This document shows positions 26,480 through 36,103 of a stretch of 64,000 nt of DNA, piece by piece (positions within the stretch are counted from its first letter, which is position 1; each line of letters begins with the position of its first letter). Made by a program: the position numbers and the translations under genes. Location: the NCBI RefSeq assembly GCF_014656075.1, contig NZ_BNBS01000011.1, forward strand, positions 50,883 to 114,882. The letters are read 5' to 3'. This DNA is from Streptomyces hydrogenans. GTDB lineage: Bacteria; Actinomycetota; Actinomycetes; Streptomycetales; Streptomycetaceae. Below the pieces are notes generated by a model. That model was not told the DNA's origin. It did not search any database and saw only the letters and a program-made list of their open reading frames with translations.

Positions 26480-28888
26480 TCACGGGGCGGAAGAACCGGT
26501 CGTCCTGGCCTGCCAGCTTCCGTCGTCCACCTGGTACACCGTCAGTCGGCGGTCGACCGCGTCGCCGCCGTCGAAGGCGACGGGGCCTGTGACGCCGTCG
26601 AAGGCCAGATGCTCGACGGCCCGCGGCAGTTTCGCGCGGGTGTCGCCGGGAAGGGTGCCGCCGTTCGACTTCGCGAGGTCCTTCACCGCCTCGATGAGCG
26701 CCCAGGTCGCGTCGTAGGCGTAGGGGCCGTACCAGCCGGGCGGCTGCGCGTAGCCCGCCTTCTCGTACCGGGCGAGGAAGTCGCGTCCTGCCGCCGACTC
26801 CTCGGCCGGTGCGCCGATCTGGGTCGCGAGGTCGCCGTCGGCCCGGGGGTTCCCGGTGAGGTACGCCTGGTCGAAGATGCCGTCGCCGCCCATGAGGGGG
26901 ACGGTCACGCCCGCTTGCTTGAGCTGTTGGGACAGCGGTGCCGCGGTGTCGTAGTAGCCGCCGAAGTAGACGGCTTCGGCTTCCGAGGACCGCACCCTGA
27001 GGGCGAGGCCCGCGAAGTCGCGTTCCGCGGGATCGACTCGCTCGGTGCCGACGACGGTCCCCCCGAGTCTCTTCCACGCGGCGGTGAGGCCGGAGGCGAC
27101 GGCGGTTCCGTGGGGGCTCGCGTCGTCGACCACGTAGATCTTGGTCTTGCCGGCGCCGTGCAGGTACCGGGCGGCGAACGGCCCTTGGTCGGCATCCGTG
27201 CCGACCGTCCGGAAGTAGGTGGAGTACGGACGGGCGCGGGTGCCGGTGGCCCAGTCGGGGCCCAGGGTCAGGGCGGGGTCGGTGTTGCCCGGTGACACGT
27301 TGACCACGCCCGCGCGGGAGAGCACGGGCACCAGGGTGCGGGCGACGCCGGAGTTGAGCGGGCCGACGACGCCGACCAGTTTGTCGTCGGACACGAACCG
27401 GGTGGCGTTGACCGCGCCCTTGGAGGGGTCGGCTCCGTCGTCCAGGGCAGTGAGTTCGAAGGTGACACCGGGGACGTGTCCGGTCTCGTTGGCGGTCCGG
27501 ACCGCGAGTTCGGCGGAGTTCCTGATGCCGGTGCCCATCGAGGCGAGTCCGCCGCTGAGGGGCGCGTCCACCCCGATCCGCACCGTGACGGAGGAGGCCG
27601 CCGACCCGCTGCCGCCCGCCCCGCCGCCCCGCGGGTCGTCGTCGCGGGTGAGGGACCAGGTCAGGAGCGAGCCCGTGGCGAGCACGGCGAGCACCGTCCC
27701 CAGGACCGCGGAGCGCCGGGTGAGGCCCCGCGGCCCCCTGGACGTCCGGCCGTCCGGCTCTGACGGGGCCGTCGCGTCGAGTGTGGGCGGCTGCTCGTCC
27801 GGGGCCGCGACGACCGGCGGCGCGGTCGGCCGGTCGGGCACGCGGTGACGCGCGGCGCCCACGACGCCCCCGGAGGGGTCGGGGACGGTGGGGGTCGGTA
27901 CGGACGGCGTCGACGAGGGGGCCCGTTCGGGCGTCGTCGGGGCAGAGGACGGTTCCACCGGCGCGTCCGGCCTCGGAGCCGCCTTCGTACCGGGAGCGGG
28001 CACCGGTCCCGGAGCACCGCCCGGTTCGGCCTCCCGCCCGGGGCCGGTGGGGGAGGGGGCGGCGCTCAGCACGGCCCTGAGCGTCTCGGCCGCCTCCGCG
28101 GCGCCCACGCGCTCGGCCGGGTCCTTGGTGAGCAGCGCGTCCAGCAGCGGGGCGAGTGGACCCGCGTGGACCGACGGCCGGTGCGGACGGGTGAACACGG
28201 CCACGGCGAGGGCGTGGAGACCCTCAGCCTCGAACGGGGGACGCCCCTCGACGGCGTGGTACAGGGTGGCGCCGAGAGCCCAGAGGTCGTTGGCAGGAGT
28301 CGGGCGTTTGCCGTCGAGCTGCTCCGGCGGCATGTACTGCGGGGTGCCGATGACGATCCCGCTGTGGCTCAGCTTGGTCGTGGCGTCGGCGAGGTGGGCG
28401 ATGCCGAAGTCGGTCAGGACGACGCGGTCCCTGGCCAGGAGCACGTTGTCCGGCTTGATGTCGCGGTGGACGATCCGCGCCGCGTGCGCCTCGGTCAGCG
28501 CGTCGAGCACGGCGGCTCCGATCTCCGCCACCCGCCGTACCGGCAGCCGGCCGTGGTCGCGGATCTCGGCGGCCAGGGACCGGCCGCGGATCAGCTCCAT
28601 GACGATGACGGGGGCGCCGCGGTGCTCCACGACGTCATGGACGGTGATGACCCCCGGGTGGCTGAGAGTGACCGCTGCGCGTGCCTCGCCGGTGAACCGC
28701 CTGAGCAGGGCCTCGCGGTCGGCCTCGTTCATGCCCGGAGGGAAGAGGATCTCCTTGATGGCGACTTCGCGCCCGAAGAGCTGCTGGTCAAGGCCGCGCC
28801 AGACCCGGCCCATGCCGCCTTGGCCGATACGTTCGACCAGGCGGTAGCGGCCGGCGATGAGTGGGTGGTTCTCCTCGGTCACGCGCAC
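26480..28888 (-). CDS. Receptor serine/threonine kinase with extracellular amino-acid-type binding domain
   Basis: 802-residue membrane receptor kinase. Residues about 15-270 are a complete Hanks-type kinase: P-loop GQGGMGRVW, VAIKE lysine (about 46), HRDIKPDN (about 140), DFG and the GTPQYMPPE segment. A Pro/Thr-rich linker leads to one membrane helix (about 395-413). The outer part (about 430-795) is a type-1 periplasmic-binding fold like branched-chain amino-acid receptors (VRIGVDAPLSGGLASMGTGIRNSAELAV, VVGPLNSGVARTLVPVLSRAGVVNVSP). Binding of a small ligand outside probably sets kinase activity. The start is GTG 28888, or GTG 28882. It is divergent from an NHL-propeller gene. Confidence 0.9.
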   Translation of the reverse strand: MRVTEENHPLIAGRYRLVERIGQGGMGRVWRGLDQQLFGREVAIKEILFPPGMNEADREALLRRFTGEARAAVTLSHPGVITVHDVVEHRGAPVIVMELIRGRSLAAEIRDHGRLPVRRVAEIGAAVLDALTEAHAARIVHRDIKPDNVLLARDRVVLTDFGIAHLADATTKLSHSGIVIGTPQYMPPEQLDGKRPTPANDLWALGATLYHAVEGRPPFEAEGLHALAVAVFTRPHRPSVHAGPLAPLLDALLTKDPAERVGAAEAAETLRAVLSAAPSPTGPGREAEPGGAPGPVPAPGTKAAPRPDAPVEPSSAPTTPERAPSSTPSVPTPTVPDPSGGVVGAARHRVPDRPTAPPVVAAPDEQPPTLDATAPSEPDGRTSRGPRGLTRRSAVLGTVLAVLATGSLLTWSLTRDDDPRGGGAGGSGSAASSVTVRIGVDAPLSGGLASMGTGIRNSAELAVRTANETGHVPGVTFELTALDDGADPSKGAVNATRFVSDDKLVGVVGPLNSGVARTLVPVLSRAGVVNVSPGNTDPALTLGPDWATGTRARPYSTYFRTVGTDADQGPFAARYLHGAGKTKIYVVDDASPHGTAVASGLTAAWKRLGGTVVGTERVDPAERDFAGLALRVRSSEAEAVYFGGYYDTAAPLSQQLKQAGVTVPLMGGDGIFDQAYLTGNPRADGDLATQIGAPAEESAAGRDFLARYEKAGYAQPPGWYGPYAYDATWALIEAVKDLAKSNGGTLPGDTRAKLPRAVEHLAFDGVTGPVAFDGGDAVDRRLTVYQVDDGSWQARTTGSSAP

Positions 28889-29120
28889 ACTCTAGATTCT
28901 GAAGGCCGATCGGGTGACGGAAAGACGGCTTGATCGGGTGGGCCCCGCGAGAGCGGGCGGCCGCCACCCGACGCCGCGGTGCTCCGAAACGCGCCCGCGC
29001 CGGGCATTGGAGTGGCGCGGGGGACGGCGGGCGGCGTGGTTCCCGTGTCTTCCGCCGTCCCTTCCTACGGTCGGCGCAGGTACGGCAGCGGGCCGGGCCG
29101 CTCAGACCCGATGGGGAGTC

Positions 29121-30071
29121 ATGGTGCGTACGACGGCCGGGCCCGGAGCAGTGACGTCCATGCCTGCGAAGGGGCGCGCCCCCCGCCGGCGGGCCCGTCG
29201 ACTCGCTGCCGCGGTGGGACTCCTGGCGCTGTGCGCGCTGCCCACCTCGACGGCGGGCGCGGCCCCGCCGCAGGACGGCCGGACCTCCGCGCACGCGTCC
29301 CTGTACGTGTCCGACTACGGCCACAACAGGGTGGTCGCCCTGCCCACGGGAGACGGTGACCAGAGACCCGTGCCCTTCGAGGGGCTCGTACGGCCGACGG
29401 GCATGGTCTGGGACGCGTCGGGCCGCCTCTACGTGTCGGACACCGGCAACAACCGCGTGGTCGTGCGGGCGGCGCACGGGGGCGGCCAGACCACCGTCCC
29501 CACCGACGGCTTGTCGCGCCCCCTCGGGCTCGCCGTCGACCGGGCCGGGAACCTCTACGTCGCCGACAGCTTCAACGACCGGGTCGTGAAGGTGTCCGTG
29601 GCGAGCGGGACCCAGACGACCGTACCGACCACGGGGCTGCTGCACCCCTGGGGGCTGGCGCTGGACGCCGCCGGGAACCTGTACGTCTCCGACTTCGTCA
29701 ACGACCGCGTCGTCAAGGTGGCCGGCGACGGGAGCGGCCAGTCCACGGTCCCCGCCGTCGGCCTCTCCCAGCCGACCGGCCTGGCACTCGGCGACACGGG
29801 GGACCTCTACATCGCCGACAGCGGCCACGACCGCGTGGTCAGGATCGCGGAGGACGGCGGCCAGACCACCGTCCCCATCACCGGTCTCGGCGATCCGCTC
29901 GGCCTCGCGCTCGACGGCTGCGGCGGCCTGTACATCGCCGACGGCTTCAACGACCGGGTGGTCCGCGTCCAGGAGACGGGCGGTGGCCAGACCACCCTCC
30001 CGGCCACCGGCCTGAACACGCCGACGGGCCTCGCCTTCCCGCCGATGGGCGCCCGCCCCGAAACACCATGA
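29121..30071 (+). CDS. Secreted NHL-repeat beta-propeller protein
   Basis: About 316 residues. An exported N-terminus (RRRARRLAAAVGLLALCALPTSTAGA) precedes six NHL repeats, each with a core like LYVSDTGNNRVVV or LYIADGFNDRVVR and a following GQTTVPxxGLxxPxGLAL strand. These should close into one six-bladed propeller, a binding module. ATG 29160 gives the neatest signal peptide and GGAG eleven bases upstream; ATG 29121 is kept as the longest plausible start. The 232-base gap to the divergent receptor kinase holds both promoters. The propeller resembles the sensor part of mycobacterial PknD, so a link with the adjacent kinase is conceivable. Confidence 0.82.
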   Translation: MVRTTAGPGAVTSMPAKGRAPRRRARRLAAAVGLLALCALPTSTAGAAPPQDGRTSAHASLYVSDYGHNRVVALPTGDGDQRPVPFEGLVRPTGMVWDASGRLYVSDTGNNRVVVRAAHGGGQTTVPTDGLSRPLGLAVDRAGNLYVADSFNDRVVKVSVASGTQTTVPTTGLLHPWGLALDAAGNLYVSDFVNDRVVKVAGDGSGQSTVPAVGLSQPTGLALGDTGDLYIADSGHDRVVRIAEDGGQTTVPITGLGDPLGLALDGCGGLYIADGFNDRVVRVQETGGGQTTLPATGLNTPTGLAFPPMGARPETP

Positions 30072-30183
30072 TCCGGCGCCTTCGGTCCCGGCCGCTCCGG
30101 GGCCGGTCGTCCGAAGGCGCGGAAGGCACGGCTCACCCGCCGCGGGCCGGGGCCCCGCGGTCTTCGGGGCCCTTGCGGACGCC

Positions 30184-31869
30184 TCACTCGCGCGGAAGGG
30201 CGTGCCCGGCTTCCACGGGACGGGCGAGCGAGGCGAGCGCGGCACGCCAGCCGCCGTACGCGGTGATCTCACGGGCGCCGTCGAGGGCCCCGGGCTCGCA
30301 GAGGAAGCCGGGTACGCAGGCGCCGTCCGCGAGTTCCACGCTGCCGAGGGTCATCGGGCGGGGGAGGGCGGCCACCAGCGCGCCCAGCCCCTCGGCGGGG
30401 AGCCGCCACACCTCGGCCTCGATCGCCGCGCCGCCCTCGCGGACCCGGACCAGACCGGGTTTCGGCGGGGTCGTGTCCAGCGCGTACAGCCGGTATGCGG
30501 ACGCCGTGGTGGTGGTGCGGACGAAGCGGCCTCCCAGGGCGAGCAGTTGTCCGTCGAGCGGCTGTCCGGTGAGGTGCGCGCCGACCACCGCCAGGTGCAG
30601 GGGCGGAGCCGTGAGCGCCCCGGCGATCCGGGCGAGCCGTTCGTCGGTGTGGGCCGGGCCGATCAGCATCACGCCGAACGGCCGCCCGGCCACCTCGCCC
30701 GCCGGGACGGCGACCGCCGCGAGGCCGAACAGGTTCGTGGAGTTGGTGAACCGGCCGAGCCGCGCGTTCGCGCCCAGCGGGTCGGCGGCGACCTCCGCGA
30801 GCGTCGGGTGCCCCGGTGCCGTCGGCAGGAGCAGGGCGTCCGCGTCGCCGAGGGAGGCCAGGGCCCGGGCGCGGAGGGAGGTCAGCCTCTCCCGGTCCGC
30901 GCAGAGGCGGTGGGCCGGGACGTCCCGGGCCCCCGCGATGATCCCGGCCACCGTCGGGTCGAGGTCCGGCGATCCGGCGTGCGCGTCGACGAAGGCGCCG
31001 ACGGCCGCGTAGCGCTCGGCGACGAACGCCCCCTCGTACAGCATCGCCGCCGCCTCGGTGAACGGTTCCAGGTCCACCGGCAGCAGCTCGGCGCCCGCGT
31101 CGGCGAGCCGGGCGGCCGCCGCTTCGAACGCCTCCGCCCAGCCCTCGTCCAGCTCGCCGAGCTGCGGGGCGTCGGGGACCGCGATCCGCCACGGCCCCGG
31201 ACGGCGCGCCGGCACTGCGGCGGGCTCCGCCGGCGCCGCCATGAAGGACAGCGCCTGCCCGGCCTCCGGGAGCGTGCGGGCGAAGACCGTCACGCAGTCG
31301 AGCGACGCGCAGGCGGGGACGACGCCCTCGGTGGGGACCAGGCCGGGGGTCGGCTTGAGGCCGACCACGCCGTTGAAGGCCGCCGGCACCCGGCCGGAGC
31401 CCGCGGTGTCCGTGCCGAGGGCGAGGTCCACGAGGCCGAGGGCGACCGCGACCGCCGAGCCGGACGAGGAGCCTCCGGAGACGTACGCCGGGTCGACGGC
31501 GTCGCGGACCGCACCGTAGGGGCTGCGGGTGCCGACCAGGCCGGTGGCGAACTGGTCGAGGTTGGTGGTGCCGAGGACCACGGCCCCCGCCGCCCGCAGT
31601 CGTGCCACCGCCGGCGCGTCGGCCTCGGGAAGGTACGCGTACGAGGGGCAGCCGGCGGTGGTCGGGAACCCGGCCACGTCGATGTTGCCCTTGACCGCGA
31701 GCACCGTCCCGGCCAGCGGCAGCCGCTCCCCGGCGGCGGTCCGCGCGTCGACCGCGGCGGCCTCCGCCTCCGCGTCCTCCTGGGGGCGGAGATCGATCCA
31801 CACCTCCGGGCGGTCCACCCGCGCGACGCGCGCGTACGCGGCCCGGACCCGTTCCAGCGCGGTGCTCAT
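30184..31869 (-). CDS. atzF: Allophanate hydrolase
   Basis: 561-residue enzyme that splits allophanate to two ammonia and two CO2. The amidase-signature domain (about 1-430) has the catalytic Lys in VLAVKGNIDVAG, the Ser in GGSSSGSAVAVALG and the third Ser in GTDTAGSGRVPAAFNG. The C-terminal domain (about 450-561) is the allophanate hydrolase C-domain (GRFVRTTTTASAYRLYALDT, GACVPGFLCEP). Its ATG overlaps the carboxylase stop by four bases. It is the last gene of the UAAP1-UAAP2-carboxylase-atzF operon. Confidence 0.93.
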   Translation of the reverse strand: MSTALERVRAAYARVARVDRPEVWIDLRPQEDAEAEAAAVDARTAAGERLPLAGTVLAVKGNIDVAGFPTTAGCPSYAYLPEADAPAVARLRAAGAVVLGTTNLDQFATGLVGTRSPYGAVRDAVDPAYVSGGSSSGSAVAVALGLVDLALGTDTAGSGRVPAAFNGVVGLKPTPGLVPTEGVVPACASLDCVTVFARTLPEAGQALSFMAAPAEPAAVPARRPGPWRIAVPDAPQLGELDEGWAEAFEAAAARLADAGAELLPVDLEPFTEAAAMLYEGAFVAERYAAVGAFVDAHAGSPDLDPTVAGIIAGARDVPAHRLCADRERLTSLRARALASLGDADALLLPTAPGHPTLAEVAADPLGANARLGRFTNSTNLFGLAAVAVPAGEVAGRPFGVMLIGPAHTDERLARIAGALTAPPLHLAVVGAHLTGQPLDGQLLALGGRFVRTTTTASAYRLYALDTTPPKPGLVRVREGGAAIEAEVWRLPAEGLGALVAALPRPMTLGSVELADGACVPGFLCEPGALDGAREITAYGGWRAALASLARPVEAGHALPRE

Positions 31870-34800
31870 GCCGCCACCTCCGCGGTCTCGACGGGGGCCA
31901 GGACGACGAGGGCGGTGCCCGCCTCGACCTGGCTTCCCGGTCTGATCAGGATCTCCGTGACGACGCCCCCGGCGGGCGCCGTCACGGGAGACTCCATCTT
32001 CATCGCCTCCAGCGCGACGAGCTGCTGACCCGCCGACACCCGGTCGCCGACCTCGACGTTGACCTGCCAGACGCAGGCGGTGAAGTCGGCCTCCACCAGC
32101 CTGCCGCCCTCGGGCACCTCGACGTCGGTGGTCGGGGGGAGGACCTCGGCCGCCGCGTCGGCGCGGGCGAACTCGCCGGCCGCCTCCCAGGCGTCGCGCT
32201 CGGCCCCGAAGGCCGCGCTCTGCCGGTCCCGGAAGGCGGCGATCGAGACGGCGTTCGCGTCGAGGAAGCGCCGGTACGCGGCGAGCGAGAAGGTGCCTTC
32301 CTCGGTCCTCGGGACGAACCGGCCGGAGACGATGTCGGCGCGCAGCTCCAGGAGCTCGTCGGCGTCGACCGGGTACCACTTGATGCGGTCGAAGAAGCGC
32401 ATCAGCCAGGGCCTGCCCGGTTCGAAGGCGCCGCGCTGCCGCCAGGGCGACCAGACCTGGGTGGTGCGGCCGACGAACTGGTAGCCGCCGGGGCCCTCCA
32501 TCCCGTAGACGCAGAGGTAGGCGCCGCCGATGCCGACCGAGTTCTCCGCCGTCCAGGTGCGGGCCGGGTTGTACTTGGTCGTCACCAGACGGTGCCGGGG
32601 GTCCAGCGGGGTGGCGACGGGCGCGCCGAGGTAGACGTCGCCCAGGCCGAGGACCAGGTACTCGGCGTCGAAGACGGTCCGGTACACGTCGTGGACCGTG
32701 TCCAGGCCGTTGACGCGGCGGATGAACTCGATGTTCGACGGGCACCAGGGGGCGTCGTCGCGCACGCCCGCGACGTACCGCTCGATGGCCTCGCGGGTCG
32801 CCGGGTCGTCCCAGGAGAGCGGCAGGTGCACGACCCTGCTGGGCACCACCAGGTCGTCGGTGGCGGGCAGTTCCTCCTCCACCCGCAGCACGACGTCGAG
32901 CAGGTCGTGCTGCGGCAGGACGTCCGGGTCGGTCCGGATCTGGAGCGAGCGGATGCCCGGGGTGAGGTCGAGGACGCCGGGGAGCCCGCGCGCGGCCAGC
33001 GCCTCCGCGAGCGCGTGGACGCGCATCCGCAGCGCCAGGTCGAGCTGCATCGGCCCGTACTCGACCAGGAGGTTGTCGTCGCCGCTGCGCCGGTAGGTGA
33101 CCGAGGGGCGCGCCGTCGTCTCCGCCAGGCGGGCGAGAACGCCTCCGTCCCCGAGCGGCGGCCGGTCGGCGCGGGGCGCCGCCGCCGGGGTGCGGCGCAG
33201 GGCGGCGGCCGTCTCGGGGGTCACCGGGACGAAGCGGACGGTGTCGCCGGGCCGGAGCTGGCCGAGCTTCCAGCGCTGCCCCGTGACCACCGTCGCCGGG
33301 CAGACGAAGCCGCCGAGGGAGGGGCCGTCGGGGCCGAGGAGGACCGGCATGTCGCCGGTGTAGTCGACGGCGCCGACGGAGTACGGCGTGTCGTGGATGT
33401 TGGAGGGGTGCAGTCCCGCCTCGCCGCCGTCCGTCCGCGCCCAGCGCGGCTTGGGGCCGACGAGGCGGACGCCGGTGCGGGCCGAGTTGAAGTGGACCTT
33501 CCAGCCGGCGGCGTAGAAGTCGCGGACGTCGTCCTCGGTGAAGAACTCGGGCGCCGCGTGCGGGCCTTCGACCGCGCCGATGTGCCAGGTGGCGTCGAAA
33601 GCCGGCCGGGCGTCGAGGGGGACGACGGAGGTGTTCGTACGGGTGTGTCCGCCGTGCAGGACGTCGCCCGGGCGCAGGGCGCGGCCGCCGTGTCCGCCGA
33701 ACCGGCCGAGGGTGAAGGTGGCGGCGCTGCCGAGGAACTCCGGTACGTCGAGGCCGCCCGCGAACAGGACGTAGGTGCGCAGGCCGTGTGCGGTGGGCGC
33801 GTCGACGGCGAGGGTCTGCCCGGCCTCGACGGTGACCGGTTCCCACTGCGGCACGGCGGTGCCGTCGACCGTCACCCGGGCCGGGGCGCCGGTGACGCAG
33901 ACGGTGGTGGGGTGGGTGAACCGCAGGGAGGGGCCCTGGAGGGTGCATTCGAGGCCGGGGGCGCCCTCGTCGTTGCCGAGGGCGGTGTTGCCGAGCCGGA
34001 AGGACAGGTCGTCCATCGGGCCGCCCGGCGGGACTCCGACCTGCCAGTGGCCGGTGCGGCCGGGCCAGTCCTGGACGGTGGTCAGGGTGCCGGCCGCGAC
34101 GACCTCGACGCGCGGCGTGGGGTCGACCACGCCGGCCAGCGTGCCCGTGGAGTGCGTGGCGGTGCGGACGTCGGGATCACGCAGGGCGGCCCGTACGAGA
34201 CCGAGGTTGGTCTCGATGCCGTCGACGCGGGTCGCGGCGAGGGCCGCGTCGAGCCGGTCGAGCGCCTCGGCGCGGTCGGCGCCGTGTGCGATCACCTTGG
34301 CGAGCATGGGGTCGTAGGCGGTGGTGACCTCGGTGCCGGTCTCCACCCAGGCGTCCACGCGGACGCCGTCGGGGAAGGCGACGCGGGTCAGCAGTCCGGC
34401 GCTGGGGCGGTGGTCGCGGGACGGGTCCTCCGCGTAGAGCCGGGCTTCGACGGCGTGACCCCGGGGAGCCGGGGGCGCGGTGACGACGTCGGTGTCGCCC
34501 CGGGCGAGACGGAGCATCCAGGCGACGAGGTCGACGCCGTAGACCGCTTCGGTGACGGGGTGCTCGACCTGGAGGCGGGTGTTGACCTCCAGGAAGTACG
34601 CCTCCTCGCGGGCGGCGTCGTACACGAACTCGACCGTGCCGGCGGATCGGTAGTCCACCGACGCGCACAGGTCGCGGGCGGCGGTCGTGAGCCGGTGCCG
34701 GACGTGGTCCGGGAGGCCGGGGGCCGGAGCCTCCTCCAGGACCTTCTGGTTGCGGCGCTGGAGCGAGCAGTCGCGGTCGCCGAAGGCGACGACCTTTCCG

Positions 34801-35453
34801 AGCCCGTCGCCGAAGACCTGCACCTCGACGTGGCGGGCCCGCTCCACGAGCCGCTCCAGGAAGACTCCGGCGGAGGAGAAGGAGGCGGCGGCGACCCGCT
34901 GCACCCGGTCCCAGGCGACGGCGAGTTCGGCCGGGTCGTGGCAGGCCTGCATGCCGATGCCGCCTCCGCCGCCGGTCGCCTTGAGCATCACCGGGTAGCC
35001 GATCCCGTCGGCGGCGGCGAGGGCGGCCGCCACGTCGGGCAGCAGGCCGGTGCCGGGGGCGAGCGGGACGCCCGCCGCCTCGGCGGCGGCGCGCGCGGTG
35101 TGCTTGGCGCCGAAGAGCTCCAGCTGTTCGGGGGTGGGGCCGACGAAGACGATTCCGGCGTCGGCGCAGCGGCGCGCGAAGTCGGCGTCCTCGGAGAGGA
35201 ACCCGTAGCCGGGGTGGATCGCGTCGGCGCCGGTGTCCTTGGCCGCCTTCAGCACCAGGTCGGCGTCGAGGTACGACTCCTTGGCCGGGGCGGGGCCGAG
35301 CCGGACGGCTTCGTCGGCCAGGCGGACGTGCTCGGTGCCCCGGTCGGGGTCGGAGTACACCGCGACGGTCCGCAGCCCGAGCGTCCGGGCGGTGCGGATG
35401 ATCCGGGCGGCGATCTCGCCGCGGTTGGCGACCAGCAGGGTGTCGAAGGTCAT
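31866..35453 (-). CDS. Biotin-dependent urea/guanidine carboxylase
   Basis: 1,195-residue multidomain enzyme. Order: biotin carboxylase (about 1-450, LLVANRGEIAARIIRTA, ATP-grasp KATGGGGGIGMQ, EVNTRLQVEHPVTE), AHS2/KipA-like domain (about 460-760, PGRTGHWQVGVPPGGPMDD), AHS1/KipI-like carboxyltransferase half (about 790-1040, YRRSGDDNLLVEYG), then a biotinyl domain with EAMKMES, biotin on Lys about 1152. Family members are annotated as urea carboxylases, but those grouped with two UAAP genes are now known to prefer guanidine. Both flanking junctions are 4-bp ATGA overlaps. Confidence 0.9.
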   Translation of the reverse strand: MTFDTLLVANRGEIAARIIRTARTLGLRTVAVYSDPDRGTEHVRLADEAVRLGPAPAKESYLDADLVLKAAKDTGADAIHPGYGFLSEDADFARRCADAGIVFVGPTPEQLELFGAKHTARAAAEAAGVPLAPGTGLLPDVAAALAAADGIGYPVMLKATGGGGGIGMQACHDPAELAVAWDRVQRVAAASFSSAGVFLERLVERARHVEVQVFGDGLGKVVAFGDRDCSLQRRNQKVLEEAPAPGLPDHVRHRLTTAARDLCASVDYRSAGTVEFVYDAAREEAYFLEVNTRLQVEHPVTEAVYGVDLVAWMLRLARGDTDVVTAPPAPRGHAVEARLYAEDPSRDHRPSAGLLTRVAFPDGVRVDAWVETGTEVTTAYDPMLAKVIAHGADRAEALDRLDAALAATRVDGIETNLGLVRAALRDPDVRTATHSTGTLAGVVDPTPRVEVVAAGTLTTVQDWPGRTGHWQVGVPPGGPMDDLSFRLGNTALGNDEGAPGLECTLQGPSLRFTHPTTVCVTGAPARVTVDGTAVPQWEPVTVEAGQTLAVDAPTAHGLRTYVLFAGGLDVPEFLGSAATFTLGRFGGHGGRALRPGDVLHGGHTRTNTSVVPLDARPAFDATWHIGAVEGPHAAPEFFTEDDVRDFYAAGWKVHFNSARTGVRLVGPKPRWARTDGGEAGLHPSNIHDTPYSVGAVDYTGDMPVLLGPDGPSLGGFVCPATVVTGQRWKLGQLRPGDTVRFVPVTPETAAALRRTPAAAPRADRPPLGDGGVLARLAETTARPSVTYRRSGDDNLLVEYGPMQLDLALRMRVHALAEALAARGLPGVLDLTPGIRSLQIRTDPDVLPQHDLLDVVLRVEEELPATDDLVVPSRVVHLPLSWDDPATREAIERYVAGVRDDAPWCPSNIEFIRRVNGLDTVHDVYRTVFDAEYLVLGLGDVYLGAPVATPLDPRHRLVTTKYNPARTWTAENSVGIGGAYLCVYGMEGPGGYQFVGRTTQVWSPWRQRGAFEPGRPWLMRFFDRIKWYPVDADELLELRADIVSGRFVPRTEEGTFSLAAYRRFLDANAVSIAAFRDRQSAAFGAERDAWEAAGEFARADAAAEVLPPTTDVEVPEGGRLVEADFTACVWQVNVEVGDRVSAGQQLVALEAMKMESPVTAPAGGVVTEILIRPGSQVEAGTALVVLAPVETAEVAA

Positions 35454-36103
35454 CGGATGCCGTCCTCGTCGCTCGCGCCGGGCTCGGTGATCGTCATGCG
35501 CACGGCCGTCGGGTCGAAGCCGTTGCAGGGGTTGTTGATCTGCGGGCAGTTGGAGAGCAGCGCCAGGACGTCGGTCTCGGCGCGGAGCACGACCTTCAGG
35601 CCGGGGGCCGAGATGCCGTCGACGATGCCGAGGGTGCCGTCCTTCTCGACCGGCACGTTCATGAACCAGTTGATGTTGGGGACCAGGTCGCGCTTGCCGA
35701 GCCCGTGCCGGGCGCCTTCGGCGAGGAAGTTCTCCACGCAGGCGTGCTGCGCCCAGGTGTGGTGGCCGTAGCGGAGGGTGTTGGACTCCTTGGAGCAGGC
35801 TCCGCCGAGGGTGTCGTGCCGGCCGCAGGTGTCCTCGACGACGGTCATCAGCGGCGTGTGCTCGTTGGAGAGCAGGACCGAGCCGGTGGTCAGGAAGACG
35901 TTGCCCCGGGCCTGGATCGTGTCGGGGGCGCTGTAGCGCACGGAGGTGTCGTGCGCGTCGTAGAGCAGGAAGTCGGCGGCCTGGTTGCCGTACAGGTCGG
36001 TGACGGTCAGCAGCTGTCCCTCGCGGACGACGGCGGACCAGGCGGCCCGGGCGGGGACGGTGTCGTCGGAGACGACGCGGCCGGGCAGGGAGGTGGCGGT
36101 CAT
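35450..36103 (-). CDS. UAAP2, DUF1989 protein: carboxyguanidine deiminase subunit
   Basis: 217-residue DUF1989 protein (urea amidolyase-associated protein 2). Conserved segments: LTVTDLYGNQAADFLLYDA, LSNEHTPLMTVVEDTCGRHDTLGGACSKESN and NWFMNVPVEKDGTLGIVDG. The Cys residues of the EDTCGRHD and GGACS segments suit a metal site. Together with UAAP1 it is expected to form the deiminase that converts carboxyguanidine to allophanate, feeding AtzF. ATG 36103 overlaps the UAAP1 stop by four bases, and its own stop overlaps the carboxylase ATG. Confidence 0.88.
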   Translation of the reverse strand: MTATSLPGRVVSDDTVPARAAWSAVVREGQLLTVTDLYGNQAADFLLYDAHDTSVRYSAPDTIQARGNVFLTTGSVLLSNEHTPLMTVVEDTCGRHDTLGGACSKESNTLRYGHHTWAQHACVENFLAEGARHGLGKRDLVPNINWFMNVPVEKDGTLGIVDGISAPGLKVVLRAETDVLALLSNCPQINNPCNGFDPTAVRMTITEPGASDEDGIR

